The notes below the pieces were generated by a model. That model did no database searches. It was not told the DNA's origin and worked only from the letters and a program-made list of their open reading frames with translations. From Ixodes scapularis (Eukaryota; Arthropoda; Arachnida; Ixodida; Ixodidae): 64,000 bases of DNA. The translations under genes were made by a program, and so were the position numbers. Where the stretch lies: positions 13,951,145-14,015,144 of the forward strand of contig NW_024609879.1 of NCBI RefSeq assembly GCF_016920785.2, read 5' to 3'. Below are positions 45,844-56,605 of this stretch, piece after piece (position 1 is the first letter of the stretch; each line of letters starts with the position of its first letter).

Positions 45844-45884
45844 TTTCAACGTTTCGGCAAGAGTCTTGCCTTCGTCAGGAATGG
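45844..45884 (-). ncRNA. hammerhead-ribozyme-like motif, core intact
   Basis: On the minus strand TTCCTGACGA is followed by an unpaired A, a six-base-pair stem GGCAAG-ACT-CTTGCC, then GAAACGTT and GAAA. The conserved residues of a type I hammerhead are present: CUGANGA, GAAA and a UH cleavage position after a very short stem III. Stem I is only about 3 bp (TTC/GAA). The extra A beside stem II and the weak stems argue for dimer-dependent or lost activity. Placement just after a TA/CA microsatellite matches the copy at 36781-36840. Confidence 0.42.
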
Positions 45885-46005
45885 CAACACAGTTCATGTG
45901 TGACGCGTTTTATCCAAATCCTTAAAAAAAAGAGAGGGGGAGGGGAGGGGACAACATGTGGAGGTCACGAGAAAGCATGACCAAGCATGGGGACAATACA
46001 AAAAA

Positions 46006-46020
46006 ATATATATATATTAA

Positions 46021-46052
<32 letters not shown>

Positions 46053-46054
46053 AT

Positions 46055-46083
<29 letters not shown>
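46006..46083. repeat. (TA)n-rich microsatellite
   Basis: TA repeats interrupted by short A-rich strings. Confidence 0.95.
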
Positions 46084-46085
<2 letters not shown>

Positions 46086-47793
46086 CAAATCCTGGCTCCG
46101 CCGTTTATTTTGACTTTCCGCGTGTTCGTAAAACCTTTGATTCTTTTATTCATGGGATTAAGTGCGGTTCATTCATCTGCATATGTTTGTTTACACATAT
46201 TTATTCATTTATTTATTTATTTGTTTGTGGACATCTTCAAACTTGCCTCGTTTTGGGTCACTTCTGGGGAGGGCAGCTTTGGATGTCATTCATAAAGCTG
46301 TCCTGTTCACTCAATATTGACCGCAGAGTAGACGCTATGCGTGTTTTAGGCCAATCGTGTCTGCGGTTAGGGTCACCTGACTACAATCTCGAAAGTGGTG
46401 ATAACGCAGAACACGACACCTTCCTGAAGCCGAAGATCACACATAGCTTCCACTGCATTATCAACCTTGGGTCGAACTTTCCAAAGGTTACAAGTGACAC
46501 ATCCTCTCGTTGTATTCATTGTTGGCTTGGTATGCCCCTGACGATTAGTCTTTGTGATCTCACCCTCGTTTTCGCCCTGAAGGAGCTCTGCTTTCAAACT
46601 CCTTCTCTCTTTTTCTCTCTCTCCCTAAGCTGAAAGCGTTGTAGAAGGCCTCCAGTCACCGGACAAATAAACCGTAGACGTTTTATCGCTTGACTCTGCT
46701 CTCTTTGCGCATGTAACAGAAGGAGCGTGATCACGTGGTTTGACGTATGACGCATTAGTTGTTGCCAATCTCGAAAGGCCTGCTTGCGGACCTAGTTTCG
46801 CGTATCGTGAGGCCCGCGGGGTTGCTGTGGACTTCACTTCTATTGGGCAGGAGATCGAACTATAGGGGGCGCTCTGACCCGTTTGTTTTCCCCACGCTTG
46901 GTGTTTACTCAACACAAGGCCTGTGCACATGCCGACAGGCCTTATGGGCATGGTCATGTCATCTTCTACAATAGAGCGCGGGGCGCAGTTTAATGTAAAA
47001 AATACTAACAATCGACGAAGCGACGTTAAGTGCCGGATCTATCCTCAGAGAATGCGAGCTTGACCCACTTCGGCTTTTGTGCTGAGCTGGGATCGTGCAT
47101 GCTGCATTGTTCATGCAGGCCGTAGTGGAAACAAAACAGCCCCTCCTCCCCCTCGCCGGAGAACACGAACTCCAGCCGAACGCTGACGCCGCGTTCGGTT
47201 ATGTCGGCCGAACGCTGCGTCATTGCATTTGTTGTCCCCATCCGTGTAGTTGTTAGGTTAACCGCTTGGGGCGTCACGGTCTGTCCTCCTCCCCAATAGT
47301 AAATGGTATCTCGATCGAAAAGTCCTAACCGTATATCGGCAACAAGCGATTTCTTCAATGCCGAAAAAAGTCTTGTGATGCGTTCAGTGTTCGGATCGGC
47401 AAATTACAGCTTGTTCTACATCGTGGTGAATCTTCACGGATACCTTCCTTCTCGGTTTTCTCTTTGAGTAGTTGTTATGCAGTGCCCGTGCTGACATATA
47501 ACTCGGATTAAATCTTTCAAGTCAAGTATTTTTAACGTAAATGTGCTGCAACCTACTCGGCGACAATTGATCGTACTGTCTATATATCTCCAGGCGGTGT
47601 CTATCGTGTGGCAGCAGGGAGAATAATTTCCCTGGAATTTTACCGCAGTCGCCTGCATTATTTTTCTCAATTCATGTGAAATCTGCAGGAAGTATACTGA
47701 CTTTCTTATTCTCCCTGCGTTTTGTGAAAACACGTTTCATGGAGACATTTTTGTGAATACACGTTTCCTGGACACATGTTTAGTCGACCCCAA
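46084..47793. other. non-coding interval with an unassigned ORF
   Basis: A C/T-rich stretch (46605-46627) precedes AATAAACC near 46665. This could be a polyadenylation region or LTR remnant. Near 46860 CTATAGGGGGCGCTCTG resembles the right-end sequence of the TIR element at 30472-32388. A minus-strand frame at 47026-47358 (110 codons) has no domain I recognise. Confidence 0.4.
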
Positions 47794-48099
47794 AGGTGCG
47801 TTTATACTCCAACGTCGGCGAACCTAACGTTCGCCGGCGCAAAACGATGTTCGTCGTCCACTTCGCCACGCTGCGTCACACTGCGTCATGCTGCGGAAGG
47901 AATCGTCAACAGTGTCTATAGTCCGGCGCAGTCTAGCGAGCCTCCGACGCGCTCGCCCTTGCTACGCATGCGCGTCGTCATGGCAACCAGGTCAATCGCG
48001 TTACCATTTCCGGTTCCTCGGTTTGTCGCCGTTCGAAGCAAGCCCGCGAGTCCTTGTTCCTCTTGTTTAGATATGCTGTCAACATGAACGTAGACGCTC

Positions 48100-48175
48100 A
48101 AACAAAGAACGAATAGCAGCTGTGCTCCTGTTGCTCGACGCCACAGGAGCACAGCTGCTATTTTTTTCTTTGTTT
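48100..48175. repeat. short foldback
   Basis: AATAGCAGCTGTGCTCCTGT (48112-48131) and its exact complement (48143-48162) form a 20-bp stem with an 11-base loop. AAACAAAGAA and TTCTTTGTTT extend it outward with a small internal bulge. It lies inside the MADF-bearing element. Confidence 0.85.
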
Positions 48176-49145
48176 TGTTTTCTTTGTTTACAGCGCCGAA
48201 GAAGGCGTACGATGTTTGTGCGCGACATCTTCGACAAGCGGGGTCGGGAAGAGGGATCACAGAGCGGAAAGCTTAAATGCTGAAAGCATGTGTATGTGCG
48301 TGTATATGTTTTTTTAAGGTTCGGTGTGTGTGTGCAGCAAATGCTCTTCCAGAACACTAGCGGCGGCGTTCCTTAGCGGCAGCGTTCCTTTTCGTCACCG
48401 GCGCCGCCACCACCGTACCACCGCTTCCCCCCCCTCAACACGCACACATACACGCCTACACAACACCCACCCTCGCCGTCGTAAACCATCTGTACGAACG
48501 AGTGCGTGCATCCACAATATGGGTGAAGGGATTCCCCCGAGGGGTGCTTTTCCTAAACTATTTCTCGCAAATCACCGCAAAAGACGGGGACTATTTTCTT
48601 TCTTTTTTTCTTTTTCAGTCGTACGCATTGGGAGTGGGGAATTTAAAACTGTCCGTCTTTTGTCCAAACCCGTCGCAACGTTTCCATTCTTTTTCAACTT
48701 TGCCACATGGTGTTGTTTACTGCTGCTTGTCATTTTTGTTTTCCGTCCTTTCCGCGCGGGTTTGGTCGTCCGACTAAAAATAGCAGCAAAAATAATATAA
48801 AGGATGCTTACAGCATTGACTATCGGTTCCGTAATAAACATATATGTAGCAGTGACAAGCGAGCTGCCATGCCGCGCATTTTGTGGGCTAGTCATACTGG
48901 GCCAAAATAGAGCGGGCCTCAGCGGTCCCGTGAAAATTAGTGTCGGGCCGGGCCGGGCCGGCTGTGGTAGCGGGTCGCGGGCTGGTCCGCACCCCAGAGA
49001 CAGCGGGCCGGGCTGAGACGGGCTTCTAAATATCGGCCCGTACAGACCTCTCATACTCACAACTTCAATCGCGTAAGCGAGCATATAATTTGATTCATTT
49101 CGGCGAGTTCTACAGGCGGAGGAGACATGGACAAGCAAAGTGTCA

Positions 49146-49345
49146 ACTTACCGCTCTTCATGCCGCAGATTGTGGCCACCGGACGCCCATCCGTTCTCCT
49201 TCCTGAGCTTGTCCCGGTAATCGATGCAGCCAAGATCGTTAAGGCTAGGGCGACTTCTGACTGCCTCAATGAGACGCTCGGCATCACTTGTTGGCAAGTC
49301 CATTTCGCTACCGCTCTGGCTGATCTGGCTACTGCCGTGCGCCAT
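49146..49345 (-). pseudogene. MADF-domain exon of a Harbinger-type DNA-binding protein, one-base frameshift
   Basis: The ATG at 49345 is in good context (AAAATGGCGC). The frame reads DAERLIEAVRSRPSL, then DYRDKLRKENGWAS, the first two helices of a MADF domain (Adf-1/BESS type). An extra G then shifts the frame; the other frame continues VATICGMKSG. The exon ends at a consensus 5' splice site GTAAGT (49151-49146). The MADF partner would bring the transposase to the element ends. The frameshift makes this copy non-functional as assembled. Confidence 0.7.
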
Positions 49346-49584
49346 TTTGATTTCTTCCTACCCGCGGCTCGCGCAAAGGTTTCTGGGTAACGACCGCCGC
49401 CAGCCGACGCCAACATTCGAGCAGAGCCTACCTCGGCGAAACCTTCGCCAACGGTCGCCGAGGCGCGCTACGTTGCGTTACGTTCGACTGTCGTCGGCGT
49501 GTAGACGCTCCCTTTGCAGCAACGTAACGCAACGAGGTCGGGCGCGTGCGCCCGTCGACGTTACGTTGGAGTATAAACGCACCT

Positions 49585-50726
49585 TAACGTTTCATCGACT
49601 CTCATTACGCGAATTTCACGCTGCAGGGAAATTTCTTCGCGCCTGTATCCCTGAGGCGCGTGCTCACCTACCCAGCCCACACGTTCACGTCACTTCTTGG
49701 CGAGTCGGCAGCAACTCATTACAAAGAAAGAAATATATTTTGAGTTGTTTATAAACATCACGCGTTGATGCAATGATTTGTCGATGAAACGTTGTTCGAT
49801 GAACTGATTGCAGCGCCAATGAGTGGCGACTGCCAGAAGAATTTTGGGGAAAAATTCGGCCGGCTGCATGCCGGGAGAATACACACACACACAAAAAAAA
49901 ACCACCGTAAGTTAAGAGTTTTTTTCCAAACTGGAAACCGCCATGAGAGGCGCGCACGGGCAAAACGCCGTAGAGGCGACGTGACGGTCCGAGTCCGTAA
50001 ATGTACGGCTTCACATATCTTTTAGCTGGGCATGCTGGAGCAATAACCCAGCATGAAGCTGGGATGCTGGGACCAGCTTGTGCTGGAACCAACACGGCAA
50101 GCTGGGCATGCTGGAGCAATAACCCAGCATAAAGCTGGATTGCTGGGACCAGCTTGTGCTGGTTTTTTCAATGGGAAGCTAACTCAATTTCGCATACGCC
50201 TTGCGAGATAATCGAAGTGCAGAAGGAATCAACGACGCGTAACTTAACGCAAAAGCGCGTGCTGAGTCAGAAAACGCGCTAAATTTTTTGCTTTAGCGCC
50301 CCGACTCAGTTGCACGAGGGAAACCTATCCACGCATCAGACTCGACCCGATGGACGTGTGCAGGCAGAGGACTCATCGCCATACGTGTTTGGTTTGCTCT
50401 GGGCTGAGTGGCCTCTCCCGAATTCTTTCTATTTGTACCTTTTTTGCTTTCGGGCGCCGTCACGCTTTCGCTTTCGGGCGCGGCGGAGAAATCAGATTTT
50501 AACATGAAACACTGAACCGCGCTCGTTGAATAATTATAATGAGCGCTCTCGCGTACGGAATTTAAGAGAGCATGTCGTGTTTTCTCTAGTTTATACACTG
50601 ATGTTTAGGACAATTGCTGGATCGCGTACCCCCACTTGCTGCAGCCCGAGTGCGGCCACCGGGCGGCAATCTTGCATGTTGAGAAAGGGCGCTTTTAGAA
50701 CGTCGCGGAGGCTGGCGGCAGGGTGC
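49585..50726. other. non-coding interval with a short tandem repeat
   Basis: No supported gene. It includes the CCAGCATGCTGG-type duplication at 50025-50172; other frames overlap on both strands without domains. Confidence 0.45.
50025..50172. repeat. two-copy tandem repeat, period 76 bp
   Basis: GCTGGGCATGCTGGAGCAAT occurs at 50025 and 50101. Each copy contains CCAGCAT/ATGCTGG complements and ends TGGGACCAGCTTGTGCTGG. Confidence 0.9.
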
Positions 50727-51783
50727 TGAAGACACGGTTTCTACTCGTTCGTCGTCATTCACCCAAGAAGTTCTTTAAAATCCTATGTAAGACATGAGAC
50801 TTTCCATTGAGAACGTGTTACATTTTTTACGGAAGCGCAGTGTCGCAGAAAAAAGGCACAACTCGTCGAAAGCAAGTTTCGCCGGTCTCGCGGCGTGTTC
50901 AAAGCTCCCTTGGCACGCCGAAGCGCTGCGTCTATATGCCTTCGCACGCTTGGATGCCGGTCAAGAATCGACACCGTCTGGATGTGTTTTGCGAGTGAAA
51001 TGTGACTGTAGCCGTATGTGCCTCTGGAGCAGCGTTTTACTTTACTCTGACGACTGTATTTGTAACTAAGTGGCGACGGAAGAAGGGGGAAAGGTGCGTC
51101 TTTCTTTCGTTGTTAGACGGTTCGGAGAATACCGCACACAAAAGCTCCTCATCAGTGATCATCGGTGTCTTATTATTAACCTACTTAATTTCACTTGACG
51201 CTTGAGCACGGCTCCCCTAACTGCGAGTTGGTCAACAGACTGCACACGACCATATGCACCGCGCTTCAAAGATTTTCACTCTCGCCGTCTTGCACTTTTG
51301 CCTTCGAAAATCCTCCTTGCTCTACGGCGATACTCTATTTGTGCTGCTATATGTGATCTAGTGGAGTATATTTGGAACATAACCATGGGTAATAATGCAT
51401 AATAGCAACTGTACGAATTGCTTTTCCCCCTTTATTAATAGCAACTCGCCTGAACATCTGGACGATCCAGAACTCTTTGGCCGATATATGATGCAAAGAC
51501 ATCTATGCGCGACACACCTTCAAAACTTTGCCGCCGCACAGATTCTTGATCGGTATCCAAGCGTGCGAAGGCACAGAGGTTCAGCACTTCGGCGTGCCAA
51601 GGAAGCTTTGATCAAGCCGCAAGACCGTCGAAAATTGCTTTCGACGAGTTGAGCCTTTTTCTTGCGGCACTGCGTTCCCGTAAAAATTTACCCTTATTCT
51701 GATCAGCAAGTATCCGGCTTACACAGGGAAAAAAAAAAGTTTTTGGCGAATGACGACGAACGAGTAGAAATCACATGCCTTCA
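50727..51783. repeat. large foldback element (arms about 260 bp)
   Basis: The arm at about 50727-50995 matches the reverse complement of 51530-51783. Shared strings include TTTCTACTCGTTCGTCGTC, ACTCGTCGAAAGCAA, TTGGCACGCCGAAG and GCCTTCGCACGCTTGGAT. The unmatched centre is about 530 bp. Similarity is roughly 80 percent by eye. No protein is recognised. It looks like a TIR element with long arms. Confidence 0.8.
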
Positions 51784-53287
51784 GCATAGAGTAATATACA
51801 CAAGGTAAAGAGCGGGCACTGCCATAGGCCCAGCGGCCCAGATAGACCAGTGACAAGTAGCGCTTCTAGCGGGCGGTATTAAGTATAATCTGATTCCGTT
51901 TCCGGTCAAGTTAGTTTCAGTTTTGGTTTGGGCGTTTCTGCTCCGGTTCTCCGGTACCCTTCTCTCTCTCTTTTCTCCCCGCCTCGCTCGGCTCTCGGAA
52001 GCTCCTTGACTCCTGAAGCCGCTATTTCTTTTAGTTCTTTTTTTTAATACGGACGCTCGTTTTGCTTTATTTTTTACGATAGAGTCCGTGCAAAATGTGT
52101 CAAACAATATTTCAACTTACTTCACAAAGCAGAAGTATATATAGTTCTTGTTCTTTTTCTATCGTAAAGCTTGAAGTTACACAATCGCCGCATTGACTCC
52201 TGGCTGGTGGAGCATTTTGGGGTCAACAACACTAAGTGGTTCGAACACATTTTATTGGACCACATTCATGTATACATGATTTACTTCAGAAGCTCTGTAT
52301 GTTTTTTACGAAAGAGATCGATACTCACAAAAATAAATGAGTATGAAGGACTTCGGCATATCGTACACTTCGTAATAGATTCTTAGCGGAACCAAGTTAA
52401 TAAAACCTTTCCACGCAGAACATGCTGTATGATACATTCACCTTGACGCCGACTCGGGTACGGGAAGTAAGTGCAAAAATAAATAAGTCATCGCTATAAT
52501 TACCAGTCATAAAAGCCTAATAACAGTGCGAAGCAAACGCCGGATAGTACAAATTCCCGATTTCCGGCAAATGTAAAAAAACACCAATTTGCATAGCCTC
52601 GAACTCACTGCGGGCGAGCCATTACCAAACAATGAGAACTCTATTCGAAATCTGACAAGATTCAACGTCCCTAAACATTCCCCGAAATTGTTCAGAAAAG
52701 AAATATGGCTTCAGAAAAAAGCGGCTAAAAAACTATGGACAGTGGATACAAAAGTGGATACATTTTCTTTCAAATATTTTTAGCCTCCATACACTATTTT
52801 CTATCGAAATTTCGTAGGAAGTGGACAGATTTTTTTGTTAGAGAGCCGTGATACACATTCGGTGGAAAAAGGGGAAACAAATATTTGGAGAGCAAGCTGC
52901 ACCGCCCACTTAATAAGCACTTTTTGTTTTTGGTTTGGCAACCACCTCTGTTAATACACTATTAACAGTTAAACCTGTCTCGTTCTTACTAGCCACTCAA
53001 GAGTGCAACCGAACTTTGTCCGAATTCCGGTTATGAAATCAAACATGTCAACACAAGCGTATTCTGCAAAACAATTTTAAAAACCCTTTGTGGTACTCCT
53101 CTGGGCAAAGGCTAAAACCACCCAGACCTCAAAGTGTGCTATACAAGGCGGCACACACTCCTCGAACATGTGTCACACTCTCTATTATGGGCAGAAAGTG
53201 ATTTTCTAGTTGCTGAATGAAATGAAAGGCAGCCAGCCAAGAAAGAGTGAGGCACTCAGTACCTGTGGGGCACAATTTTCTTCCATG
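51784..53287. other. AT-rich non-coding interval
   Basis: No supported gene. A C/T-rich patch lies near 51955-51985. Frames at 52171-52386 and 52589-52783 are not recognisable. Confidence 0.45.
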
Positions 53288-53650
53288 TTACCGAAAGGTT
53301 CTTGAAAAAATGTGTCTCTCAGTAACTTTCGGATCCAATTGCAGGGTCATCTCATGGATAGAACAATAAAGTTCAACAATAGAAGACCACTCAATGACCT
53401 CATTTTCAATGCAAAGTTTGTGAGCCTGGAGATTGCTCTTGGTTGTTTTGGGAAGGTGCGGAACATCAAAGACAAAGTAAACGTGTTCGTTGTCAACTTC
53501 AAAAAATGGCATATCACCACACACACCAAGCTTACGTTTGAAGCCCCCTAACCACAGACCACAGCCTTTACTGTGAAGCCAACAGTCTTAAGCTCCCGAA
53601 TGCGAGAAATAAGGAGACTGCGTTAAACAGAAGACGTTGGAGTGTGCACA
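53288..53650 (-). pseudogene. P-element-like transposase, middle part
   Basis: With a frame change near 53520 the minus strand reads RIRELKTVGFTVKAVVCG, then a VYFVFDVPHLPKTTKSNL block and IEWSSIVELY, then LQLDPKVTERHI. The DVPHLxK motif and the following block are hallmarks of P-type transposases around the GTP-binding insertion. It ends about where the fragment at 26072-26958 begins in the protein, but the overlapping residues differ. The two are therefore different copies or families, not halves of one gene. Confidence 0.7.
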
Positions 53651-55035
53651 GCAGTGTCTGCAAGGGGCTAAATGCACCTCCTGGAAATTTCAGACAGCAT
53701 AACAACCAAGGCTCTATCTGCAATGTTAGAGGTTCGTTCAACACCGTCATCTGTAAACCCATGGACAATGTCGTGTGCAGGGTCATAAGTTAAATTCTTT
53801 TGAAAACAATCTCATCGAAAATCAACTTGCACACACGTTCAAGTGCAGCCAGACAGCACGACAGAAACAGCGCGAGAAGCTCGAACCGATCGACTCCACG
53901 AATTCACGCCGAGCATGCGAGCACGCGGGCGGTCATGCGTCACCTTGATTGAAGCAAAGTCGACCGAACATGATGCAGCAGAAGGCACACATGGACGGCA
54001 CGAACGACACAGACGAACGACGCAGGGACAAGCAGAGGCCATGCAGAATGATGAGAGGCGACGGCGTGCAGGCAGGCAGGCCATGGCAGGCGCCATTCAT
54101 CACGTGGTTTTTGTGACGTATGTGACTTTAAACTATTTGGTGGTTTTAAGTACTTTAAACAATTTTAAAGCATTACTATTTATAAAATAAATAGTTTTCA
54201 CAGAAAAAAGTTTTAATTAATTTTAACCAAATAGCAGAAAAGCGCCACGTAGCGGAGGGTATGAAACGCACTATCTGGGCCGCGAATCGGCTCCTGTGTC
54301 CTCTCTTTACGTTTACTATATTACTCTATGCCTTCAGCACGCTGCGGCCAGCCTCCGTAACGCTCCAAAAACGCGGTTTTTCGACATGCAAGATCGCCGT
54401 CTGGTGGAAGCACTCGCGGAGCGGGGATGCGCGATCGAGCAATTGCCATGGAGATTAGTGAGTTTATGTGTAAAAAAAAATTTTGTCTACGGCAGTTTGT
54501 TTCGAAGTAGGCCACTAATCTCCACTAGAGGGCTATGGATGGCTCACTGAGCCCACGGGTACAAAGCCACCGGAAGTAAGCGGCTTGTCCCGGAAGTGAG
54601 CGCTTGACAGGCTTTCCCACTCGTACGAGCAGTTGTCCAAGGCGCTTGATTTGCTTTTGTTATATCAAGAGAGCCTGCTTGTTGCGCAATAACAGTTCAT
54701 GCAGGCCCGAGAAGTCTTGGAAGCCATTTGATGTGTGAGAATTTTGAGATTCTAGCTGATCAGGTGTACGTGCCCCAAGTTCAAATGCCTCTTTCTCAAG
54801 ATTGATTACTAAAAGGGATTATTAAAACATACGTAAAAATGCAAGAAAGCGTGAACCAAAACATTAACAAAATGCACTATGAAACCCAGCAAACACTCGA
54901 CTTCCGGGACAAGCATTGAACTTCTGATGGCTTCCCCCGCGCCCGACTCGCAGCAAGGCTAAGCGCCTTCCAGGCTTCTATATTAGAGATCAGTGAGGTA
55001 GGCCTACCGCGCGAACGACGACCGTGCGTGCATAA
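53651..55035. other. non-coding interval
   Basis: Overlapping frames on both strands at 53839-54190 and 54261-54550 lack recognisable domains. No supported gene. Confidence 0.45.
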
Positions 55036-55040
55036 CATAC

Positions 55041-55206
55041 TCTTGCAAGATGCGCCAGGGAACGGTGACACGATAGCACGGTAGAACAAGAGGTTTGATA
55101 TGGCGGTCGGCTCAGAGCCGGGTAGCCACGGGCGCAAGGCACGAGTTCATGCGCACGAGCGACGGAGCTCTATCTGCTCGGCTGCTTAGTGTAGCGTTAT
55201 CCAACA
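55041..55206 (-). repeat. 3' LTR of the Ty3/gypsy element
   Basis: It aligns with 59252-59424 through GCGCCAGGGAACGGTGA, CGATAGCACGGTAG and GCGACGGAGCTCTATCTG. Its ends are decayed from the TGTTGC...GCAACA form seen in the other LTR. Confidence 0.85.
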
Positions 55207-55212
55207 TCCGCC

Positions 55213-55229
55213 GCCCCCCCCCCCCCCCC
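55213..55229. repeat. poly-C tract
   Basis: An uninterrupted C-run just inside the 3' LTR, probably a length-variable error-prone site. It sits where a polypurine tract would be expected on the minus strand, as a G-run. Confidence 0.9.
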
Positions 55230-55243
55230 TCATACAGAAAGAG

Positions 55244-56367
55244 TCAAAGTCTTTGGGGAGCCTTGGCGCGACGGCCGCTTCTCGTGTGTGAATGAAGATT
55301 GCCTTCGCATTCTGTAAGTGTCTCTTGAACATCTTCGCTGTCAACGATTTCCGCATCCCGGACATTTACAGGAAAAGAAACAAGATGAGTTGGGTTACGT
55401 CGCACAACGCCGTTGTCAGTGTCCACGAAGTAAGACCTGAGTTCCTCTGCTGGTCTCTGCACTGTATTTTTCTGCTTGATGTCAGTGATCCAAACTTCAT
55501 CTCCATTTAGGACTTCAGGCATTGCGCGTACGCTATGCCGTCAATTGAAGTCTTTTTCTGGTGTTCCCGGTATAGTTCTTCAAAGTCGCGAAGTTTTCTC
55601 ATGTCTGGCATGTGGGGCATGAGCATCTCGGGAACAACAGGGAGGTTTTTTTTGTAAACATCGACCCATAAGTAATTCAGCGGGGCTGTAGCCGTTCTTC
55701 AGCGGAGTCGACCTGTAAAAGAGAAGGGTCAAGTACGGGTCTTTCGCTTTTTCCATTGATTTCTTGATGAATTTCACGGCTGCTTCTGGAAGTCCATTAC
55801 TTTGGGGATAATATGGGCTTGAGGTGGTATGTTTGAACACGTATTCTCGAGCAAATGTAGCGGAGTTTGATGACGAGAACTGAGGTATATTGTCGGACAG
55901 TACCACCTCGGGAATTCCGCGGCGAGCGAAGATTGATTTGCAGTGGTTAATGGCTGTAAGCGATGTAAGCTTCTCAGGTCGTGCTATCTCGGGTACCTTG
56001 AGAAATAATCTGTCATGATTAACCACCAGTGACTGTTGAAGTAGAAAAGATCCATTGCAACACGCTGCCAAGATCGGTCAGGAAATTCCGTGTTTAGAAG
56101 CGGCATCTTGCGATTGCACGTGGTTTTGATGCATTCGTTGCATTGCTTTACTTTGGCAGCTGTCTCTGCAGCTATTGTTGGCCACCAGACACAGTCTTTT
56201 GCTCTTGCTCGTGTTTTCGTGATGCCGAAATAGCCTTCGTGGAGGAGGTGCATGATCTCTTTTCTGCACGAGACAGAAACGACGACACGGGCTGCATAGA
56301 GGAGCAAGTCGTCTTCTACGTTGAGCTGGTGTCGATGCTCAAAGAACGGTTTCAGGTTTTGTGACAA
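55244..56367 (-). pseudogene. integrase of the Ty3/gypsy element
   Basis: The zinc-binding N-terminus reads LLHEGYFGITKTR, then CVWWPTIAAE and VKQCNECIKT (HHCC). The catalytic core is in a second frame with RGIPEVVLSDN (second Asp) and YYPQSNGLPEAAVKF (the Glu). A third frame carries the C-terminal part GDEVWITDIKQ and TDNGVVRRNPTHLVSFP. A normal integrase is one chain; here at least two frameshifts split it, so it cannot work. Confidence 0.85.
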
Positions 56368-56605
56368 GTCTCTTCTGGATGACCACTCCTTTGAGCTTAG
56401 TTTTCGTAGCTGGTTGCACTGTGTCCGATGTTTAGCTTTCTTTTAGCCATTGTAGGCAATGGTCCTTGACTGGGATAGCTTTTTTAAAGGAACAGACGAA
56501 AGTTTCAACCTTTTTTTCAAGGTCTGTGTCCCCTGTCTGCTGTAGGGGTGATCGGGAAAGTGTGTCAGTGGCTAGTAGGTTTTTTCCTGGTACATATTCA
56601 ACGCT

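Larger units (their letters stand above)
47794..49584. mobile_element. Harbinger-like DNA transposon, 1.8 kb, with MADF exon
   Basis: It begins AGGTGCGTTTATACTCCAAC and ends with the complement GTTGGAGTATAAACGCACCT (TIR at least 22 bp). The right flank is TAA and the left CAA, which may be a mutated TWA duplication. It carries a MADF-type exon on the minus strand (49146-49345). PIF/Harbinger elements typically encode such a DNA-binding partner besides the transposase. No transposase frame is evident, so the element appears non-autonomous. Confidence 0.8.
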
